This document shows, piece after piece, positions 25,401-39,150 of a DNA stretch of 64,000 nt. The notes beneath the pieces were generated by a model. It ran no database searches, was not told the DNA's origin, and saw only the letters and a list, made by a program, of their open reading frames with translations. The DNA is taken from positions 153,501 to 217,500 of the forward strand of contig JAQPZY010001473.1 of NCBI GenBank assembly GCA_029931535.1. Reading direction: 5' to 3'. Within the stretch, counting starts at the first letter, position 1, and each line of letters starts with the position of its first letter. The position numbers and the translations under genes are program-made. The DNA comes from Margaritifera margaritifera (Eukaryota > Mollusca > Bivalvia > Unionida > Margaritiferidae).

Positions 25401-28400
25401 ATAACACAGTGACTTTATGATACATGTATATATTCATATGGAACAGTGTCTTGTAGTAGATAATACGGTGAATTTATGATCCATACATGTATATATTCAA
25501 ATGGAAAAGTGTCTTGTAGTAAATAATACAGTGACTTTATGATCCATACATGTATATATTCATATGGAACAGTGTCTTGTAGTAGATAATACAGTGACTT
25601 TATGATCCATACATGTATCTATTCATATGGAACAGTGTCTTGTAGTAGATAATAGTGGCTTTATGATCCATACATGTATCTATTCATATGGAACAGTGTC
25701 TTGTAGTAGATAATACAGTGACTTTATGATCCATACATGTATATATTCATATGGAACAGTGTTTTGTAGTAGATAATACAGTGACTTTATGATCCATACA
25801 TGTATATATTCATATGGAACAGTGTCTTGTAGTACATAATACATGATCCATACATATATATATTCATATGGAACAGTGTCTAGTAGTAGATAATACAGTG
25901 ACTTTATGATACATACATTATCTATTCCTATGGAACATTGTCTTGTAGTAGATAATACAGTGACTTTATGATCCATACATGTATATATTCATATGGAACA
26001 GTGTCTTGAAGTAGATAATACAGTGACTTTATGATCCATACATTATCTATTCATATGGAACAGTGTCTTGTAGTAGATAATACAGTGACTTTATGACCCA
26101 TACATTATCTATTCATATGGAACAGTGTCTTGTAGTAGATAATACAGTGACTTTATGATCCATACATGTATATATTCATATGGAACAGTGTCTTGTAGTA
26201 GATAATACATGATCCATACATGTATATATTCATATGGAACATTGTCTTGTAGTAGATAATACAGTGACTTTATGATCCATGCATTATATATTCATATGGA
26301 ACATTGTCTTGTAGTAGATAATACAGTGACTTTATGATCCATACATGTATATATTCATATGGAACAGTGTCTTGTAGTAGATAATAGTGACTATATGATC
26401 CATTCATTATCTATTCATATGGAACAGTGTCTTGCAGTAGATAATACAGTGACTTTATGATCCATACATGTATATATTCATATGAAACAGTGTCTTGTAT
26501 TAGATAATAGTGGCTTTATGATCCATACATGTATATGTTCATATGGAACATTGTCTTGTAGTAGATAATACAGTGACTTTATGATCCATACATTATCTAT
26601 TCATATGGAACAGTGTCTTGTAGTAGATAATACAGTGGCTTTATGATCCATACATTATCTACTCATATGGAACATTGTCTTGTAGTAGATAATACAGTGA
26701 CTTTATGATCCATACATTATCTATTCATATGCAACAGTGTCTTGTAGTAGATAATACAGTGACTTTATGATCCATACATGTATATATTCATATGGAACAG
26801 TGTCTTGTAGTAGATAATACAGTGGCTTTATGATCCATACATGTATATATTCATATGGAACATTGTCTTGTAGTAGATAATACAGTGGCTTTATGATCCA
26901 TACATTATCTATTCATATGGAACATTGTCTTGTAGTAGATAATACAGTGACTTTATGATCCATACATTATCTATTCATATGGAACAGTGTCTTGTAGTAG
27001 ATAATACAGTGACTTTATGATCCATACATGTATATATTCATATGGAACAGTGTCTTGTAGTAGATAATACAGTGACTTTATGATCCATACATTATCTAAT
27101 CATATGGAACAGTGTCTTGTAGTAGATAATACAGTGACTTTATGATCCATACATGTATATATTCATATGGAACAGTGTCTTGTAGTAGATAATACAGTGA
27201 CTTTATGATCCATACATTATCTATTCATATGGAACAGTGTCTTGTAGTAGATAATACAGTGACTTTATGATCCATACATGTATATATTCATATGGAACAG
27301 TGTCTTGTAGTAGATAATACAGTGACTTTATGATCCATACATTATCTATTCATATGGAACAGTGTCTTGTAGTAGATAATGCAGTGACTTTATGATTCAT
27401 ACATTATCTATTCATATGTAACATTGTCTTGCAGTAGATAATACAGTGACTTTGTGATCCATACATTATCTATTCATATGGAACATTGTCTTGTAGTAGA
27501 TAATACAGTGGCTTTGTGATCCATACATTATCTATTCATATGTAACATTGTCTTGTAGTAGATAATACAGTGACTTTATGATCCATATATTATCTATTCA
27601 TATGGAACATTGTCTTGTAGTAGATAATACAGTGACTTTATGATCCATACATGTATATATTCATATGGAACAGTGTCTTGTAGTAGATAATACAGTGACT
27701 TTATGATCCATACATTATCTATTCATATGGAACAGTGTCTTGTAGTAGATAATACAGTGACTTTATGATCCATACATTATATATTCATATGGAACAGTGT
27801 CTTGTAGTAGATAATACAGTGACTTTATGATCCATACATTATCTATTCATATGGAACAGTGTCTTGTAGTAGATAATACAGTGACTTTATGATCCATACA
27901 TTATCTATTCATATGGAACAGTGTCTTGTAGTAGATAATACAGTGACTTTATGATCCATACATTATCTATTCATATGGAACAGTGTCTTGTAGTAGATAA
28001 TACAGTGACTTTATGATCCATACATTATATATTCATATGGAACATTGTCTTGTAGTAGATAATACAGTGACTTTATGATCCATACATGTATATATTCATA
28101 TGGAACAGTGTCTTGTAGTAGATAATACAGTGACTTTATGATCCATACATGTATATATTCATATGGAACAGTGTCTTGTAGTAGATAATACAGTGGCTTT
28201 ATGATCCATACATTATCTATTCATATGGAACATTGTCTTGTAGTAGGTAATACAGTGACTTTATGATCCATACATGTATATATTCATATGGAACAGTGTC
28301 TTGTAGTAGATAATACAGTGACTTTATGATCCATACATGTATATATTCATATGGAACAGTGTCTTGTAGTAGATAATACATGATCCATACATGTATATAT

Positions 28401-31400
28401 TCATATGGAACATTGTCTTGTAGTAGATAATACAGTGACTTTATGATCCATACATTATATATTCATATGAAACATTGTCTTGTAGTAGATAATACAGTGA
28501 CTTTATGATCCATACATGTATATGTTCATATGGAACAGTGTCTTGTAGTAGATAATAGTGACTATATGATCCATACATTATCTATTCATATGGAAAAGTG
28601 TCTTGTAGTAGATAATACAGTGACTTTATGATCCATACATTATATATTCATATGGAACAGTGTCTTGTAGTAGATAATACAGTGACTTTATGATCCATAC
28701 ATTATCTATTCATATGGAATATTGTCTTGTAGTAGATAATACAGTGACTTTATGATCCATACATTATCTGTTCATATGGAACAGTGTCTTGTAGTAGATA
28801 ATACAGTGACTTTATGATCCATACATGTATATATTCATATGGAACAGTGTCTTGTATTAGATAATACAGTGGCTTTATGATCCATACATGTATATATTCA
28901 TATGGAACATTGTCCTGTAGTAGATAATACAGTGACTTTACGATCCATACATTATATATTCATATGGAACAGTGTCTTGTAGTAGATAATACAGTGACTT
29001 TATGATCCATACATTATCTATTCATATGGAATATTGTCTTGTAGTAGATAATACAGTGACTTTATGATCCATACATTATCTGTTCATATGGAACAGTGTC
29101 TTGTAGTAGATAATACAGTGACTTTATGATCCATACATTATCTATTCATATGGAACAGTGTCTTGTAGTAGATAACACAGTGACTTTATGATCCATACAT
29201 GTATATATTCATATGGAACAGTGTCTTGTAGTAGATAACACAGTGACTTTATGATACATGTATATATTCATATGGAACAGTGTCTTGTAGTAGATAATAC
29301 GGTGAATTTATGATCCATACATGTATATATTCAAATGGAAAAGTGTCTTGTAGTAAATAATACAGTGACTTTATGATCCATACATGTATATATTCATATG
29401 GAACAGTGTCTTGTAGTAGATAATACAGTGACTTTATGATCCATACATGTATCTATTCATATGGAACAGTGTCTTGTAGTAGATAATAGTGGCTTTATGA
29501 TCCATACATGTATCTATTCATATGGAACAGTGTCTTGTAGTAGATAATACAGTGACTTTATGATCCATACATGTATATATTCATATGGAACAGTGTCTTG
29601 TAGTAGATAATACAGTGACTTTATGATCCATACATGTATATATTCATATGGAACAGTGTCTTGTAGTAGATAATACATGATCCATACATATATATATATT
29701 CATATGGAACAGTGTCTAGTAGTAGATAATACAGTGACTTTATGATACATACATTATCTATTCCTATGGAACATTGTCTTGTAGTAGATAATACAGTGAC
29801 TTTATGATCCATACATGTATATATTCATATGGAACAGTGTCTTGAAGTAGATAATACAGTGACTTTATGATCCATACATTATCTATTCATATGGAACAGT
29901 GTCTTGTAGTAGATAATACAGTGACTTTATGATCCATACATTATCTATTCATATGGAACAGTGTCTTGTAGTAGATAATACAGTGACTTTATGATCCATA
30001 CATGTATATATTCATATGGAACAGTGTCTTGTAGTAGATAATACATGATCCATACATGTATATATTCATATGGAACATTGTCTTGTAGTAGATAATACAG
30101 TGACTTTATGATCCATGCATTATATATTCATATGGAACATTGTCTTGTAGTAGATAATACAGTGACTTTATGATCCATACATGTATATATTCATATGGAA
30201 CAGTGTCTTGTAGTAGATAATAGTGACTATATGATCCATTCATTATCTATTCATATGGAACAGTGTCTTGCAGTAGATAATACAGTGACTTTATGATCCA
30301 TACATGTATATATTCATATGAAACAGTGTCTTGTATTAGATAATAGTGGCTTTATGATCCATACATGTATATGTTCATATTGAACATTGTCTTGTAGTAG
30401 ATAATACAGTGACTTTATGATCCATACATTATCTATTCATATGGAACAGTGTCTTGTAGTAGATAATACAGTGGCTTTATGATCCATACATTATCTACTC
30501 ATATGGAACATTGTCTTGTAGTAGATAATACAGTGACTTTATGATCCATACATTATCTATTCATATGCAACAGTGTCTTGTAGTAGATAATACAGTGACT
30601 TTATGATCCATACATGTATATATTCATATGGAACAGTGTCTTGTAGTAGATAATACAGTGGCTTTATGATCCATACATGTATATATTCATATGGAACATT
30701 GTCTTGTAGTAGATAATACAGTGGCTTTATGATCCATACATTATCTATTCATATGGAACATTGTCTTGTAGTAGATAATACAGTGACTTTATGATCCATA
30801 CATTATCTATTCATATGGAACAGTGTCTTGTAGTAGATAATACAGTGACTTTATGATCCATACATGTATATATTCATATGGAACAGTGTCTTGTAGTAGA
30901 TAATACAGTGACTTTATGATCCATACATTATCTATTCATATGGAACAGTGTCTTGTAGTAGATAATACAGTGACTTTATGATCCATACATGTATATATTC
31001 ATATGGAACAGTGTCTTGTAGTAGATAATACAGTGACTTTATGATCCATACATTATCTATTCATATGGAACAGTGTCTTGTAGTAGATAATACAGTGACT
31101 TTATGATCCATACATGTATATATTCATATGGAACAGTGTCTTGTAGTAGATAATACAGTGACTTTATGATCCATACATTATCTATTCATATGGAACAGTG
31201 TCTTGTAGTAGATAATGCAGTGACTTTATGATTCATACATTATCTATTCATATGTAACATTGTCTTGCAGTAGATAATACAGTGACTTTGTGATCCATAC
31301 ATTATCTATTCATATGGAACATTGTCTTGTAGTAGATAATACAGTGGCTTTGTGATCCATACATTATCTATTCATATGTAACATTGTCTTGTAGTAGATA

Positions 31401-32917
31401 ATACAGTGACTTTATGATCCATATATTATCTATTCATATGGAACATTGTCTTGTAGTAGATAATACAGTGACTTTATGATCCATACATGTATATATTCAT
31501 ATGGAACAGTGTCTTGTAGTAGATAATACAGTGACTTTATGATCCATACATTATCTATTCATATGGAACAGTGTCTTGTAGTAGATAATACAGTGACTTT
31601 ATGATCCATACATTATATATTCATATGGAACAGTGTCTTGTAGTAGATAATACAGTGACTTTATGATCCATACATTATCTATTCATATGGAACAGTGTCT
31701 TGTAGTAGATAATACAGTGACTTTATGATCCATACATTATCTATTCATATGGAACAGTGTCTTGTAGTAGATAATACAGTGACTTTATGATCCATACATT
31801 ATCTATTCATATGGAACAGTGTCTTGTAGTAGATAATACAGTGACTTTATGATCCATACATTATCTATTCATATGGAACATTGTCTTGTAGTAGGTAATA
31901 CAGTGACTTTATGATCCATACATGTATATATTCATATGGAACAGTGTCTTGTAGTAGATAATACAGTGACTTTATGATCCATACATGTATATATTCATAT
32001 GGAACAGTGTCTTGTAGTAGATAATACATGATCCATACATGTATATATTCATATGGAACATTGTCTTGTAGTAGATAATACAGTGACTTTATGATCCATA
32101 CATTATATATTCATATGAAACATTGTCTTGTAGTAGATAATACAGTGACTTTATGATCCATACATGTATATGTTCATATGGAACAGTGTCTTGTAGTAGA
32201 TAATAGTGACTATATGATCCATACATTATCTATTCATATGGAAAAGTGTCTTGTAGTAGATAATACAGTGACTTTATGATCCATACATGTATATATTCAT
32301 ATGGAACAGTGTCTTGTATTAGATAATACAGTGGCTTTATGATCCATACATGTATATATTCATATGGAACATTGTCTTGTAGTAGATAATACAGTGACTT
32401 TATGATCCATACATTATCTATTCATATGGAACAGTGTCTTGTAGTAGATAATACAGTGGCTTTGTGATCCATACATTATCTATTCATATGGAACAGTGTC
32501 TTGTAGTAGATAATACAGTGACTTTATGATCCATACATTATCTATTCATATGGAACAGTGTCTTGTAGTAGATAATACAGTAACTTTATGATCCATACAT
32601 GTATATATTCATATGGAACAGTGTCTTGTAGTAGATAATACAGTGGCTTTATGATCCATACATGTATATATTCATATGGAACATTGTCTTGTAGTAGATA
32701 ATACAGTGACTTTATGATCCATACATTATCTATTCATATGGAACATTGTCTTGTAGTAGATAATACAGTGACTTTATGATCCATACATTATCTATTCATA
32801 TGGAACAGTGTCTTGTAGTAGATAATACAGTGACTTTATGATCCATACATGTATATATTCATATGGAACATTGTCTTGTAGTAGATAATACAGTGGCTTT
32901 ATGATCCATACATTATG
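22451..32917. repeat. 10.5 kb satellite of about 62 bp units, roughly 168 copies
   Basis: The unit carries TATTCATATGGAACAGTGTC, TTGTAGTAGATAATACAGTG and ACTTTATGATCCATACAT, ending in either TATC (62 bp) or GTATA (63 bp). Short forms lacking CAGTGACTTT occur repeatedly (for example near 24791, 25851 and 28380). Diagnostic variants include AACATTG versus AACAGTG, GGCTTT versus ACTTT, and TGTCCTG. It is non-coding: 98-codon minus frames arise where unit phases happen to avoid stops. The last unit is cut at CATTATG, 32917. Confidence 0.99.
25081..32380. repeat. Higher-order 3.83 kb tandem duplication within the 62 bp satellite
   Basis: The rare variant CTGTAGTAGATAATACAGTG with TTTACGATCC starts at 25081 and again at 28915 (offset 3834). 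CCATGCATTATATA recurs at 26278 and 30114 (offset 3836), and many intervening variants keep the same order. The second copy differs by local unit gains and losses near its end. A smaller block of about 1050 bp starts near 24031, 25081 and 28915, giving three copies. Confidence 0.9.
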
Positions 32918-33965
32918 TTGGCCATTGTCATGGACAAATAGCTACCAATGTGATTGAAAGATATGTGTTTAAAAAAGGCACACACTGTGATTGACATTGT
33001 ATTTTCTTGACTTTAATGCTTTTACGTTTCTCAGAAGTTTCTAAATTTAATTAGACTGCATCAAGTTTTATTGAATATTTACCATTATAAATGGATATAA
33101 TATGTGCTTGTGAAATAAAGAAAGACATGTACCAGAAGTAATTTAGCATTTATTACTATACCATCAGTCATTACATTTGTTCAGATCTTTCAAGTTCAAA
33201 AAAATTTGCATGTGAATTAAATCATAATCAATAATTTCAATTGTTCCTCATCTTTTATAAAGTTTTTTTCTCAGCATTATAAATGTTAACGGTATTAAAA
33301 CATACAAACAACTGAGTGATTCGTCACTTGTTTACCATAGCATATGGTGATGGGGTGTGAGGTGGGCACTTTAAACAGCAGCTTGATTCATTTTTTGTTG
33401 CGACTTAAATTCGTCGCCTAGCTTGATAACGAAAGCCAGGAAAATTGGTACCATGTGAATTTAAAGTGGTTCACAGTATGGAAGGACTTCATTTGTATGT
33501 TTCTCATACTACCAGGTATTAAAAGTATTCCTTCATAAATATAACTTGCATAGTTTCATTTGTATGCTTACTCACTGTTTAGTAAAGCCATGACCTCGAA
33601 TGTTTATTCCACCTGATCTATATCAAATGTGGAGAATCTTCTCGATAAGCCTGGAAAGTTCATGCTTAAACTGCCTCCCTTGAAAAGCTGTACCCACTTC
33701 TTGCACACTACGCCCGAGCTGCCCTAGTGCCAACTGTGTCAACAGCAGATAAATACAATGCTTTAAACTTTTTACCAATATTTTAGCTATCTGACATTGA
33801 TTCAGTGAAGAAATTAAACAATAATAAACACATTGATATATTGTTCTTGATGGAAAGGAATATGTATTATCTTAGTTATTATTTCATGATTACTTGAAAA
33901 AAACACATCACTGTCTTAACTCTTGAAGAATTTGTCCTTGGTAATTCACTTAATTAGGATTCGGG
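32918..33965. other. AT-rich spacer after the satellite
   Basis: No recognised gene. A stretch near 33600-33740 could be a decayed part of the hAT transposase whose C-terminus follows, but I cannot support this. Confidence 0.4.
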
Positions 33966-33971
33966 TAGTTT

Positions 33972-34211
33972 TTGTATCTTTTTTGTACATCCATTGATAA
34001 ATTATATGTTCCATTATTTTTTTCTGATCGTGAAAGGTCATTTTCTTCAATGAATAGAATTAGGAGTGTTTTAAGGAACAGGTTGACACAGAGGGAACTG
34101 AATTACCTGATGACAATTAGTACTGAAGGACAATCCCTAAAAGACTGTAATTTTGATGTGGCAATCAATATATATGCAGAAAAGAAAAAAAGCAGGATAT
34201 CATTTATTTAA
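33972..34211 (+). pseudogene. hAT transposase C-terminal dimerisation fragment
   Basis: The frame encodes the end of a hAT transposase: DRERSFSSMNRIRSVLRNRL, then TQRELNYLMTIS, then DCNFDVAINIYAEKKK before the stop at 34209-34211. This is the hATC dimerisation region, which holds transposase oligomers together, of the subtype seen in ZNF862-like proteins. The catalytic region is not found upstream, so only the tail remains. A related N-terminal remnant lies at 60.2-60.9 kb. Confidence 0.75.
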
Positions 34212-35128
34212 ATTTTTAAAAAAATGAGTTTTACACTGTCTTGATATAACTTAGAGAAATAAAGAATAGTATGTAAATATATACACTGCTGTCTTTTATT
34301 TCATTTCATATTGTTTCACTCTTATGATGTTATGCCCTCAAATCTCGATTCACTAATCCAAGCTGAGGAACCGCTCAACTCAACTTTGAGCATTTCACTC
34401 AAATAAATGAGATAGCGTCTTACCTAACTCAAAGAATACACTAAAAAAAATGGTGTATGCACATCGCCTATGTAGACGCCGTAGAATGGATGTAAAAAAA
34501 ATTAAGGAAAGGCTATCATTACAATATGTGGATGATTTAGAATGCTTCCAGAGATCTAGATTTCGAAAGTAAACAATGTTATTTCTGGTATCAATTTTAG
34601 AACATCTCCTGTCACCATTAACAAATCAATCTAGATCACTTTCAATGCAACGCCAGGTGCTCCACGTCCTTCGATGTTTTGCAAGTGGAGCCCATATGTG
34701 GCTAATCGGGCACAGCATGAGGTTATCACAGAGGACAGTGAGCTGTGTTGTAATCTGAGTTGCAAAGGCCATAGTATCATTGGCTTGCCAGTACATACAA
34801 TTTTCAAGTGAAGACGAACTGGCAACAGCAAAACAATAATTCTAAAAAAACAGCAGGTGAGTATGCATCCTCATTAAACGCTTTATTGTATTTTATGTTA
34901 GTAACCTCCCTTCTCTAAAAAAAAACATATACATCATAAACACCAAAGCAAATACTTATACAAGCTGCATGATGAACAGGTTAAAGAATATTATAGAGTA
35001 CCAAAAAAGATTCAGTGTCAAAATGCTCGTGCATACTCTTTTATATCATTTTTCGTCTACTTTTTAAATAGTCTATATGGTGCAATTCGTACCTAAATTT
35101 GTCATCAAATTTGAATTATTATCATTAT

Positions 35129-35420
35129 TAGTAGTAGTAGTAGTAGTAGTAGAAGTAGTAGTCTGTGGGTGCAAAATTATTACCTATTTACCGATATTAT
35201 ATATTACGGTACTCATCAGTTTATATATTGAATACTTTTATTCTTAATTTTACACTATTAACTTTTTTAATAATGTATACATTTCCACTAAAGTCATCAC
35301 ACCAGAAATAAGCCGATTAGTAGTTTCTCGATCATAATTCCTTAGCATGAATATATGGTGGTTTTTTTGAATGCATGAATGGGTGCATGGATGGATGGAT
35401 GGATGCGTGAACAGGTGAAT
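35129..35420. repeat. Short (TAG)n and (TGGA)n microsatellites
   Basis: About 11 TAG/GTA units near 35129-35162 with one interruption, and about five TGGA units near 35387-35405. Both lie in intron 1 of the Harbinger pseudogene. Confidence 0.9.
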
Positions 35421-36038
35421 ATAAAAAATTGGAATAGAATGATAAATAAATGAATGAATCCTTATTCAGATACAAAGTATTTTTCATGGAATATAAGTAT
35501 ATAATAACCATAATAAATGTAAATATGCAAAGTAGATTAGTCCATGTAGGCAATATGTTTTAGGTCTCTGAAAAAATATATGAATTTCTTAATTGAAAAA
35601 CTGATTGCTTCTCATATAAATTCACTATGTGATACTGATAAAGTCTGTGTACATTATACGTCCAATTTTATGCTTATTCCAATCCTTATATTTTAAAGAC
35701 AAATATGATACTTCTCGTGTCTGTCCAAATGGATCTGCACGAATTGTCGTACAAGTTGACATATACCAACCAAGATATAGACCTTAACATTATTTTATGC
35801 TGGTCTATAAATGGTTTTGACTTCTTCTGGCCCATAGGGCTATAGATAAACAGTAGTGGATGGTCTATAAAAAAACCTCAAATTATATACATATATTTAA
35901 TATTTTCTTGGCACCTGGGTATGTGCACATGTTATAGCTGATTATTTTGAGAATGCAATGCAATAGAAAAGACAAAAAAAAGTGTATTGCAAATAAATGT
36001 TATAAACAAATGTTTCTTACTTTAAGTTAACAATAATG

Positions 36039-36041
<3 letters not shown>

Positions 36042-36086
<45 letters not shown>
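36042..36086. repeat. (TA)n microsatellite
   Basis: About 22 TA units. Confidence 0.95.
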
Positions 36087-36088
<2 letters not shown>

Positions 36089-36302
36089 CTTATTTAAAAA
36101 ATATAAGCATTACAGATCTTAATATACAGTGGTGCCTCAATGCATGCAACAGTCCTCATTATACCACTTTCAACATTGTTAGTTGATCACATGTACTAAA
36201 CTTACTTCTATAGTTATATTGGGCTTTTATATAAATTAAAATAATGTAAAATATAATTAAGTAGGATTATATAAATTTATTTCCTATCCGAGATGCATCT
36301 TT

Positions 36303-36489
36303 CATTTGGTTTGGTGCTTTATGGCACAGCAACACAAGTAGGTTATTAAGTGCCAAGGTAATTGGAGTAAATTGCCTTGCCCAAGGACACACCACGGTAG
36401 CTGACCCAGGCTGGTTCAATGGTAGGATTCGAACCCGCACTCTTTCGGTTGCAAGTCTAGCACACTAACCACTGAGCCACTGCGGCTCC
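36303..36489 (-). repeat. tRNA-derived SINE, full head with conserved body
   Basis: On the minus strand the head reads GCAGTGGCTCAGTGGTTAGT (box A region), followed about 30 bases later by GGGTTCGAATCC, a perfect box B, as in polymerase III promoters. The body continues CCTTGGGCAAGGCAATTTAC, a core shared by several animal SINE families, and the end is CACCAAACCAAATG. No matching anticodon stem is intact, so this is a SINE and not a tRNA gene. It sits in intron 1 of the Harbinger pseudogene. Confidence 0.85.
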
Positions 36490-37125
36490 AGATGCACCTT
36501 TTGTACTTTTTAAGTCTGAACATCAATCATTATAAAGCTCCCTCAATTATGAAACAGGTTTCTAGCATGACTCCCCTGAACAGTGTTATAAAGCATAATC
36601 ACTATGACATGTATATCTTTCATACAGCATCAGTTATGTGTCATTTGTGAAGACATTTACTTATTATTATTTAGCCAATTTTCATTTCTTTCCTTACCTA
36701 GGATTTCCTACTGTGATTGGATGTATTGATGGAACTTTGAAAAGAATCATTGCACCCACAGCATATGAACAGGATTATGTGAACAAGAAAGGTTTTCACT
36801 CCTTGAATGTGCAGGTATATAAAAAAACATATTCAGAATATGTAATTTGTTGTATACTATTCTCCAATGTTGACATTAATGAGAACATATAAATAATGAT
36901 GCAGTTATGATTCAAGAGTTTCAACATTTAATTTAGTCCATGCAAATGAGCAAATGATACAGATGGATAAACCAATGTCAAAATACAGATATAAATAGAG
37001 GTATAAATCATTTAAGGAAAACTAAAAAGAAATATATTAGTATTTGTTTGACACATAAAAGACTCAACAATACCAACACAGACTGTAATATCACCATTAT
37101 CATATGAAAGATACAGTAAAGCTAT

Positions 37126-37768
37126 ATTAAGTTATCAATGCCATAGAGCCTCTTTCATCAAAGTTATCAATGCCATAGAGTCTCTTTCATCAAAGTTATC
37201 AATGCCATAGAGCCTCTTTCATCAAAGTTATCAATGCCATAGAGTCTCTTTCATCAAAGTTATCAATGCCATAGAGCCTCTTTCATCAAAGTTATTAATG
37301 CCATAGAGCCTCTTTCATCAAAGTTATCAATGCCATAGAGTCTCTTTCATCAAAGTTATCAATGCCATAGAGCCTCTTTCATCAAAGTTATTAATGCCAT
37401 AGAGTCTCTTTCATCAAAGTTATCAATGCCATAGAGTCTCTTTCATCAAAGTTATCAATGCCATAGAGTCTCTTTCATCAAAGTTATTAATGCCATTGAG
37501 CCTCTTTCATCAAAGTTATAAATGCCATAGAGCCTCTTTCATCAAAGTTATTAATGCCATAGAGTCTCTTTCATCAAAGTTATTAATGCCATAGAGCCTC
37601 TTTCATCAAAGTTATCAATGCCATAGAGTCTCTTTCATCAAAGTTATTAATGCCATAGAGCCTCTTTCATCAAAGTTATCAATGCCATAGAGCCTCTTTC
37701 ATCAAAGTTATTAATGCCATAGAGTCTCTTTCATCAAAGTTATTAATGCCATAGAGTCTCTTTCATTC
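37126..37768. repeat. 32 bp minisatellite, about 20 copies
   Basis: Unit is AAGTTATCAATGCCATAGAG plus CCTCTTTCATCA. Two binary variants (TATC/TATT and GCC/GTC) mark the copies and show irregular alternation. It lies in the second intron of the Harbinger pseudogene. Confidence 0.98.
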
Positions 37769-39150
37769 AGTGAGTTTTTAAAAAATTATTATATCATGTA
37801 CGATGATAATAATACATTCCAAATGGAATTGTATATTATGAATTGGATTCATCAAATTTCAAGTACCGGTACAAATTATTCTGATGCAATATTATGGTCA
37901 TTATAGATGTGACACAATATCACTAACTGGAATAATTCTTCAATGTTATCTGTCAAATATACACGAATGCCACTTCATTCATAAAGTACATTTCATAATA
38001 CTCAAGTATTAAGTGTTAATAAAGATATAATTTAAATATGTTTTAAGGCCAATTATTCTATTATGAGTATAAACACTTGTTCCTATAACCTCTTTAGGTA
38101 TAAGAATTAAATAAATTTAATTCAATTTCAGATGGTGTGTAATGCACAATTTTAAATTACCAGCTGTGTTGCGAAGTGGCCAGGATCAACCCATGATTCA
38201 AGAGTATTCCCAGATAGTCTTCTATGTCATAATGTTGAGAATGGAACAATGTATATAATTGATAAATATCTGATTTTTTTTTTTAAATTGTAAAATGACT
38301 AAATAATTAAATGATAACAATATAATATATGCATGAAATAAGTTTCGACCTGAAAGCAGATTACATAATTCATATAGAAATCTAAAATAAACATAGTTTT
38401 GTTACCAAATAGGATGAAAATAAAAACTGGATAAAATAAAGCAATATGTTACTTCTTCATAAGTATAATTATTTTTTTAAATTTGATAATGGATAGGGAT
38501 AATTGTTTTATTTTGGGTGATAAATTTATTCTATAAACATTAAAAATCACTGGATGGGTGATGATACTGTGTTTTCATTTAAAAAGAAATGTTCCCAATC
38601 TAGATCTGTGTTATGTGCAAGGTCATAATTTTAACAATTATCTGACAGAAATATATTACATAAAAAAAATTAGTAACTTGTATAACAACTTAAGAACTTG
38701 ATTTTCTATTGATTGTATATTATTTTCATTTTCAGGGAAGTATGATGGGCTGCTCTTAGGTGATTCTGGTTACCCATGTAGATCTTTCCTCATGACATCA
38801 TTTGTAGCCCCAAACAATGATGCACAAGGAAAAGTAAACGATGCCCTTGCAGAACAAGAATAAAAATAGAACACATTTGGAATAATTAAACGCAGATTCA
38901 ACTGTTTACATGATGGTTTAAGAGTTGCCCTTAATAATGCTGTTGTCATAACTATGGCATGTGCTGTTCTGCACAATATTGGTAATGAAACAGATGATGC
39001 ATTTAATGAAACTGCAGAATATTCATATCTTGGGAATGGTGATGGTGAAGCAGTGAGACAGCTTATCTGCAACATTCACTTTTATTAATTCACACATATA
39101 TGCTAGTTTCTATTAATACTTGGGGTGCAGGGTGGCTCAATGGTCTAAGG

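Larger units (their letters stand above)
34449..39088 (+). pseudogene. HARBI1-like Harbinger transposase pseudogene with introns
   Basis: PIF/Harbinger transposases cut and paste DNA with a DDE nuclease. Exon 1 (34449 to about 34850) has the N-terminal domain (DDLECFQRSRFRK, then SILEHLLSPLTNQSRSLS) with a TAA and a TGA. Exon 2 (36702-36814) has [11 protein letters not shown], with the first catalytic Asp, up to HSLNVQ, and is bounded by AG and GT. Exon 3 starts at 38132 (MVCNAQF, TAA, then WPGSTHDSRVF); its donor is unclear. Exon 4 (38736-39088) has LLLGDSGYPC with the second Asp, then two stops near 38862-38868, where the family's catalytic Glu is expected, then IIKRRFNCLHDG and ACAVLHNI. 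Intron positions and frames fit a formerly spliced gene, now dead. Confidence 0.85.

Noticed and set aside
24630..29812. Nearly identical 98- and 63-codon minus frames (24630-24926, 25680-25976, 29621-29812) looked like a repeated gene family
   Set aside because: They are stop-free phases of the 62 bp satellite duplicated with the higher-order blocks; no start context or domain.
22451..32917. Regular 62 bp repeats could suggest a CRISPR array
   Set aside because: Units are contiguous with no unique spacers and no cas genes; surroundings are eukaryotic. It is a satellite.
36303..36489. Possible tRNA gene on the minus strand (box A and perfect box B)
   Set aside because: Long SINE body and tail follow and no acceptor stem forms, so it is a SINE copy.
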